Of a DNA stretch of 64,000 bases, positions 59,669 to 64,000 are shown one piece after another. The notes below the pieces were generated by a model that worked only from the letters and a program-made list of their open reading frames with translations, did not search any database and had not been told where the DNA came from. The stretch comes from Actinoplanes sp. NBRC 103695. Its GTDB lineage: Bacteria; Actinomycetota; Actinomycetes; Mycobacteriales; Micromonosporaceae. The stretch is taken from assembly GCF_030269485.1 (NCBI RefSeq), contig NZ_BSTL01000001.1, positions 370,892 through 434,891 of the forward strand, in the 5' to 3' direction. Both the position numbers and the translations under genes were made by a program. Numbering within the stretch: position 1 is the stretch's first letter; every line of letters begins with the position of its first letter.

Positions 59669-60457
59669 GTGACCACGATCCCTTCGGCCCTCCGCCGGCC
59701 TTCCACGACCACCACCCACGAGCTCGGCACCGCGAGCGTGACCCTGCTCGACCGGAACCGCACCCGGCCGTTCCTGCTGCTGCACGGGGGTGCGGGGCCC
59801 GTGTCGGTGGCCGGGTTCGGCGACCTGCTCGCCGCGCGGCTGCACGCGCGCGTGCTGATGCCGACGCATCCCGGCTTCGCGGGCACGGCGAGGCCGGACG
59901 ACCTGGCCGGCATCCCGGCGCTGGCGGCGCTCTACGCGGACCTGCTGGAGCGGCTGGACGTCTGGGACGTCACGGTGGTCGGCAACTCGATCGGCGGCTG
60001 GGTCGCGGCCGAGCTGGCCCTGCTCGGCAGCCCCCGGGTCAGCGGCGCGGTGCTGGTCAACGCCGTCGGGCTGGACGTGCCGGAACATCCGATCACCGAC
60101 GTTCGCGGGCTGGCCCCGGCGGAGCTGGCGAAGCTGTCGTTCCGGGAGCCGGAGAGGTTCCCGCCGGACCCGACGCGACCCGGGCCGGACCTGACGGCGC
60201 TGGCCGCGTACACGGGAATGAGCATGTCGGATCCCACCCTGCGCAAGCGGCTCGCCCACCTGGACCTGCCGGTGAAGGTGGTCTGGGGTGCGGCGGACGG
60301 CATCGCCGTCGCCGAGTACGGCCGGGCCTACGCCGACGCGATCCCGGGCGCGACGTTCACGCTGATCGAGGGCGCGGGACACCTGCCGCAGCTGGAGACG
60401 CCGGAGGAACTGCTCGCGGCCGTGACGGCCCCGCTCGTCGCGGGAGCTGAGCGATGA
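59669..60457 (+). CDS. Alpha/beta hydrolase
   Basis: 262 residues from GTG 59669. Oxyanion motif FLLLHGGAGPVS, nucleophile elbow VVGNSIGGWVAAELALLG (Ser), acid Asp in KVVWGAADGIAV and His in IEGAGHLPQLETPEE. Cytoplasmic. Divergent from the XRE/MmyB regulator, the usual arrangement for this pair. Substrate unknown. The upstream open frame is a shadow of the regulator gene. Confidence 0.9.
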   Translation: MTTIPSALRRPSTTTTHELGTASVTLLDRNRTRPFLLLHGGAGPVSVAGFGDLLAARLHARVLMPTHPGFAGTARPDDLAGIPALAALYADLLERLDVWDVTVVGNSIGGWVAAELALLGSPRVSGAVLVNAVGLDVPEHPITDVRGLAPAELAKLSFREPERFPPDPTRPGPDLTALAAYTGMSMSDPTLRKRLAHLDLPVKVVWGAADGIAVAEYGRAYADAIPGATFTLIEGAGHLPQLETPEELLAAVTAPLVAGAER

Positions 60458-60703
60458 GCGACCTGGCCGTGACCCGGATCGGGCACAGCTGCCACCTGCT
60501 GGAGATCGGCGGGCGGCGGTTGCTGACCGACCCGTGGTTCACCGTGACGCCCACCTACGACCCCCGGTGAGCGTGTCGCGCTGAGCGTGGCCGACCTGCC
60601 CGAGCTGGACGCCGTGCCGATCACCCACGAGCACTACGACCACTGCGACCTGGAGGCGTTTTCGGCGACCTGGTCCGCGTGGTGCTGCCGGGTCAGCGGG
60701 TGA
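60454..60703 (+). pseudogene. Broken MBL-fold (UlaG-like) hydrolase
   Basis: ATG 60454 overlaps the hydrolase stop (ATGA) and encodes SDLAVTRIGHSCHLLEIGGR and LLTDPWFTVTPTYDPR before TGA at 60568-60570. In another frame the family continues (VALSVADLPELDAVPITHEH then YDHCDL, the HxHxDH metal motif) until about 60703. The rest of the roughly 250-residue domain is missing, cut by the convergent gene. One frameshift plus a 3' truncation explains this. Confidence 0.8.
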
Positions 60704-61757
60704 TCCCGGTCAGCGGGTCGTAGCGGTAGTCGGTCCGTACGCCGGACGCGGAGATCTGCAGGTGCCCCTGACGGACGTTGTCGTAGGTGCCGACCGAACG
60801 CCACGGCCGCCCCGCCTTGAAGATCTTGAGGCGGCCGGTGAAATCCTCGCCGGCCGCCGCGACGATCGAATACGTCGGCCCGTCCGGCGGATCGATGTCC
60901 AGTCCGCCGTTCGCGCGGATCGTCGTGGTCACCACCAGGTTGCCCTCGGCGTCCAGGATCGGCGCGGGCTGGTCCACCCGGTACGGCGTACGGCCCCCGC
61001 CCTGCACATCCTGTCCGTTGTAGAAGGTCCGCCCGCGCGCGTCCACCCAGAAGTGCGGCACGGTGGCCTTCGGCGCGGCCATCGTCGGACCCGGGTAGTA
61101 CGACATGTGCCAGTGCGGCGGGTTGTCCAGGTGCAGCGGGTTGTTCGTCTCGAAGCCCATCAGCGCGTAGAAGTGGCCGCGCCGCTGCGCCTCCGCGACC
61201 AGGCCGGAATCGGCGAGGACCTCCCGGGTCGCGGCCATCCACGACTGCACGGCGATCACCTCGCCGGACGGCCACGGCACGGTCTGCCAGACGCCCGCCG
61301 CCCGGTCCGGGTCGTTGTGCTCGACATGCCAGTACAGCCCGCTCGCCGGCTGGCCCAGATAGCTCCACACCTGCACGGTCGGGGAGTCCGCGGTGGCCGA
61401 GGTCCGGTGGATCGGCAGCGTGAAACTCACCGTCCACCGATCTCTCTCCAGCGCGAGGTGCCGTTCGCCCGCGATCACATCCTTCACGGGTACGTCGGGC
61501 CAGCGCACCGACACCCGGATCCCGGCGTCGTCGCGCTCGCCCTGGACGAAGCGCAGATATTCGGCGCGGCTGGCCGCCTGGTACTGCGTACCCGTCATGA
61601 GGGTGTAGCCGGCCGGGACGGTGATCTCCGGGACCGACGGCAGGCCGGGCCTCCGGCGCACCACCCGGAACCCGGCGTAGGCGACGGCCTCGGGCGCGGG
61701 CAGGGTCAGCAGCGCTCCGGCGGCGAACAACGCGCGCCGGGAAACATGCAGAGCCAT
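60693..61757 (-). CDS. Secreted protein of unknown function with Tat-like signal
   Basis: 354 residues from ATG 61757. Signal ALHVSRRALFAAGALLTLPA. The mature protein has HWHMSYYPGPTMAAPKATVP, a His-rich segment, VPHFWVDARGRTFYNGQDVQ and YWHVEHNDPDRAAG, which suggest a beta-rich, perhaps metal-binding fold. No family is recognised. It overlaps the broken MBL gene at its 3' end. Confidence 0.75.
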   Translation of the reverse strand: MALHVSRRALFAAGALLTLPAPEAVAYAGFRVVRRRPGLPSVPEITVPAGYTLMTGTQYQAASRAEYLRFVQGERDDAGIRVSVRWPDVPVKDVIAGERHLALERDRWTVSFTLPIHRTSATADSPTVQVWSYLGQPASGLYWHVEHNDPDRAAGVWQTVPWPSGEVIAVQSWMAATREVLADSGLVAEAQRRGHFYALMGFETNNPLHLDNPPHWHMSYYPGPTMAAPKATVPHFWVDARGRTFYNGQDVQGGGRTPYRVDQPAPILDAEGNLVVTTTIRANGGLDIDPPDGPTYSIVAAAGEDFTGRLKIFKAGRPWRSVGTYDNVRQGHLQISASGVRTDYRYDPLTGITR

Positions 61758-61834
61758 GGATGCCATCGTGCCGGTGGGTTGGATGAGTGTCGATGGCCCC
61801 ACGGTGAACGCCTGATTTCTGCTAGGAATGGTCA

Positions 61835-63463
61835 GTGACCTCCGCCGCGGTCCCGGCGCTGCCGAGGGACCGGCTGACAGCCCGCGTGATGGCGCACGCC
61901 CTGATCGAGCAGACCCAGGTCAGCCCGATGCCGGAGATCCTGGGCGGGCTCGCCGAGCAGGCCCGCGGCGCCGGCTGGTCCGAGGTGCGCGTCCTGCTGC
62001 TGCACGGCCAGCTCATCGGCCGCTCGCTGCAGAACGCCGGCCGCCGCGCCGTCCGGCAGAGCTCCGACGCCATGCTGAACGCCGCCCAGGCCGGCGGCGA
62101 CGAGATCCTGATCGGCCTGGCGCTCGCCTCCCGGGCCCTGTTCATCGAGGATCCGTCCCATCCGGACGATCTCGGCGAGGACGTCGGCGGCCTGCTCGCC
62201 CAGGCGGTCGCCATGGTCGACGACACGATCGAGTTCGCCGGCGACGCCCTGGGCCTGCGCGCGCTCGAGGTGCCGGTCGTCTACGTCGAGTGCGGCCAGG
62301 CGTTCCACCGGCTCGGTCTGTGGGAGATCGAGGAGCAGATGTACGCCCGGGCCGCCGAGTGGCTGGACCCGCCCCTGCCGCCGGTGGCCCGCTCGGTGCC
62401 GGCGTTCACCCGCCGCGCCCTCGTCATGAACCGCCTCGAGGCGGCGGTGGCCCTGGCCGGGGCGATGATCGAGGTCGGCCTGCGCGACCCGGCCGCCCGC
62501 GTGGCGGCCGACGCCGTGCGCCCCGACCCGGCCGAACGCGCCGACCTGCCCACCGCCTGGGCCGTCGAGGCCCTCGCCCTGGAACGCTTCCTGGACGTCG
62601 TCGCCGGCCGCACCGACCTGCCCGGCGGCCCCTGCCAGGTCCCCGCCGACCTCTACGACCGCCTCGCCGGCAGCACCTGGCCCGGCTACCGCGCCTGCCT
62701 GCTGCTGGCCGCCGCCGTCGGCACCCACGACAGCGGCGACGTCCCGTCCGCGGCGAGGCTCGCCAACCGCGCCGCCGAGCTCCTGGACGACTACAAGCCC
62801 AGCCTCACCTCCCTGGCACTGTGCCTGTCCGCCCAGGACTGCAAGGACAGGACCGCCCTGCGGTACGCCCGGCACGTCGCCGAGCAGCGCTGGCAGGCCC
62901 GCATGGCAGTCCTGGGCGCGATGCGCACCCGGCTGGCGGCGGCCCGGGTCCTGCGCCAGGGCGACCGGCTGACCCGCCAGGCCAACCTGGACGCCCTGAC
63001 CGGCCTGGCCAACCGCCACGCCGAGGGCCCGTTCCTGGCCCGCCTGCGCCGCCGGGCCCCCGAGGAGCGAATCGGCGTGGTGGTGGTCGACGTGGACCAC
63101 TTCAAGGCGGTCAACGACACATACGGCCACGTGGTCGGCGACGAGGTCCTGCGCGCGGTCGGCACGGTCCTGCAGGCCGCAACCCGCCCCGGCGACATGG
63201 CGATCAGACGAGGCGGCGACGAGATGCTCCTGCTGGTCGACCTCCCACCCGGCGACGACATCCCGGTCCTGGCCGACGGCATCGTGCGAGCCATCGCCCT
63301 GCACCGCTGGGAGGACCTGGCACCCGGCCTCACGGTCGGCATCAGCGCGGGCCAGGCAGTGGGCCCCGCCCGAGACGTCGACCGCCTGATCGAGGACGCC
63401 GACCGAAACCTCTACCGAGCCAAAGCAACAGGCAGAGGCCGAGCCGTAGCCGCGGCCAGCTGA
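61835..63463 (+). CDS. Soluble GGDEF-domain protein with GGDEM active site
   Basis: 542 residues from GTG 61835 (AGGA seven bases upstream). No membrane helices. Residues 1-370 are helical, like the TPR-type repeats of actinobacterial GGDEF proteins. The GGDEF domain (about 380-540) has LDALTGLANRHAEGPFLARL, VVVVDVDHFKAVNDTYGHVV and active-site RRGGDEMLLLV: the last residue of the motif is Met, not Phe. The inhibitory RPGD is five residues upstream. Phe in GGDEF is not catalytic, so activity may persist. The last 30 codons use more A/T-ending codons. Confidence 0.9.
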   Translation: MTSAAVPALPRDRLTARVMAHALIEQTQVSPMPEILGGLAEQARGAGWSEVRVLLLHGQLIGRSLQNAGRRAVRQSSDAMLNAAQAGGDEILIGLALASRALFIEDPSHPDDLGEDVGGLLAQAVAMVDDTIEFAGDALGLRALEVPVVYVECGQAFHRLGLWEIEEQMYARAAEWLDPPLPPVARSVPAFTRRALVMNRLEAAVALAGAMIEVGLRDPAARVAADAVRPDPAERADLPTAWAVEALALERFLDVVAGRTDLPGGPCQVPADLYDRLAGSTWPGYRACLLLAAAVGTHDSGDVPSAARLANRAAELLDDYKPSLTSLALCLSAQDCKDRTALRYARHVAEQRWQARMAVLGAMRTRLAAARVLRQGDRLTRQANLDALTGLANRHAEGPFLARLRRRAPEERIGVVVVDVDHFKAVNDTYGHVVGDEVLRAVGTVLQAATRPGDMAIRRGGDEMLLLVDLPPGDDIPVLADGIVRAIALHRWEDLAPGLTVGISAGQAVGPARDVDRLIEDADRNLYRAKATGRGRAVAAAS

Positions 63464-63542
63464 TCCCAAACCCGACCCACCACCCGATCCGCCCCGACCC
63501 CTTCTGGCCGACTCGCGCCCCCAACCGTGTTCTGCCGGTCTT

Positions 63543-63735
63543 GGAGGCGAGCCGCCCAGCCGGTGCGACCCTGGACCATGCCATGCTGCTCCCGGAGGCG
63601 AGCCGCCCAGGCGGTGCGACCCCGGACCATGCCATGCTCCTCCCAAAGGCGAGCCTCCCAGCCGATGCGGCGCTTGGACTGTGCCTGGCTGATGCACCGT
63701 CCGGCCGATGCGACCCTGGACCGTGCCCCCGCGTG
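63543..63735. repeat. 51-bp tandem repeat, 3 clear and 1 degenerate copies
   Basis: GGAGGCGAGCCGCCCAG recurs at a 51-bp spacing (from about 63543, 63594 and 63645), each followed by GTGCGACC and GGACCATGCCATG; a fourth copy near 63690-63735 is degenerate. The 288-bp gap between the GGDEF gene and the immunity-like gene otherwise holds nothing recognisable. Confidence 0.88.
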
Positions 63736-63751
63736 AGGAAGGCCATCGATC

Positions 63752-64000
63752 GTGATCCTCCCGAAGGTCCGGGATCCACGCTTCGTGACGATCCGCCGTG
63801 GCGGAACTCGCACAGACGCGGACCATCTCCTCACGCTGTGGGCGGCCGCAGCCGCAGACCTGAGCCTGGAGGCAGGCCGCCTCGAATGCCGATGGCAACG
63901 GGAGCAGCTTCCGGAAGCGATCCGCAAACTCGTCCTCGACGACCAGAGGCTGCGCAACGACATCTGCTGGTCCGCGTTCGACTGCTGGATGCCGGGCGAC
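63752..64000 (+). CDS. Imm5-like putative immunity protein, 5' part
   Basis: 83 codons to the window edge from GTG 63752, with AGGAAGG nine bases upstream. DPRFVTIRRGGTRTDADHLL is typical of the start of Imm5-type putative immunity proteins, and RLECRWQREQLPEAIRKLVL with DDQRLRNDICWSAFDCW resembles their end. Between these the usual long helical middle (about 100 residues) seems missing, so this may be an internally shortened form. Such proteins neutralise polymorphic toxins, but no toxin gene is visible before the edge. The comparison is from memory of the family. Confidence 0.5.
   Translation, partial: MILPKVRDPRFVTIRRGGTRTDADHLLTLWAAAAADLSLEAGRLECRWQREQLPEAIRKLVLDDQRLRNDICWSAFDCWMPGD

Noticed and set aside
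61832..63898. 688-aa minus-strand open frame
   Set aside because: It is antisense to the GGDEF gene, which has clear domain motifs. Its N-terminal 17-residue repeats are only the 51-bp satellite read in reverse.
1..64000. tRNA, rRNA or recognised riboswitch
   Set aside because: None was found by eye; no conserved tRNA-like cloverleaf or T-loop sequences were noticed. A covariance-model search would be needed to exclude small RNAs.

Overview
The window is 64 kb of very GC-rich DNA with tightly packed, often 1-11 bp overlapping genes, frequent GTG/TTG starts, Tat and lipoprotein signals, SigE-type sigma factors, LytR-CpsA-Psr proteins and many secreted polysaccharidases. This points to a filamentous or spore-forming soil actinobacterium, most likely of the Micromonosporaceae/Actinoplanes type. 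That placement is inferred from gene content and composition; there is no rRNA or tRNA gene in the window to anchor it.

Layout. (1) 1-14891 is an organosulfur utilisation region. It starts with the 3' part of an SsuD-like FMNH2-dependent alkanesulfonate monooxygenase, followed by a coupled metallo-beta-lactamase/rhodanese protein and a 36-residue membrane peptide. A Tat-exported sulfite-oxidase-type molybdoenzyme is divergent from a LysR regulator, with an 11-bp inverted repeat between them. A nine-gene operon follows: flavin reductase, a complete oligopeptide-type ABC importer with fused DppD-DppF ATPase, and four further luciferase-like (LLM) flavin monooxygenases. The logic is import of a sulfur compound, C-S cleavage by FMNH2 monooxygenases, and handling of the released sulfite or persulfide. 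(2) 14888-24073 holds assorted housekeeping and regulation: a LURP-one-like protein, an LCP ligase, a secreted beta-propeller, a PucR-like regulator, an aldo/keto reductase, a two-component system and a divergent ABC exporter.

(3) 24455-36350 is a second coherent catabolic region with divergent transcription. Leftward are a spermidine/putrescine-type ABC importer (B, C, A, binding protein), an IclR regulator and a cyclase-family hydrolase. Rightward is a six-gene operon (DUF6282 amidohydrolase-like, DUF849/BKACE, bicupin, SDR, iron alcohol dehydrogenase, aldehyde dehydrogenase). It looks like a degradation pathway for an unidentified carboxylate or beta-keto acid. (4) 36340-57788 carries a P450, a large secreted esterase-like protein, pectinesterase and pectate lyase, a SigE-type sigma factor with a membrane HAF-repeat partner, two GH43 enzymes, a TolB-propeller/amidohydrolase fusion, a membrane diguanylate cyclase, a formaldehyde dehydrogenase and a GH32 fructanase: a plant-polymer degradation zone. 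(5) 57987-64000 has a microbial PARG, an XRE/MmyB regulator, an alpha/beta hydrolase, a broken MBL gene, a secreted protein, a soluble GGDEF protein with a GGDEM site, and the start of an Imm5-like immunity protein.

The most unusual structural feature crosses these regions. At least ten loci carry short GC-rich tandem repeats. Five arrays lie in frame inside genes of unrelated families (units of 60, 42, 30, 27 and 18 bp), three of them within catalytic domains. One (36 bp) runs from the end of a gene into the gap beyond it. Others (7, 11, 26 and 51 bp) are intergenic.
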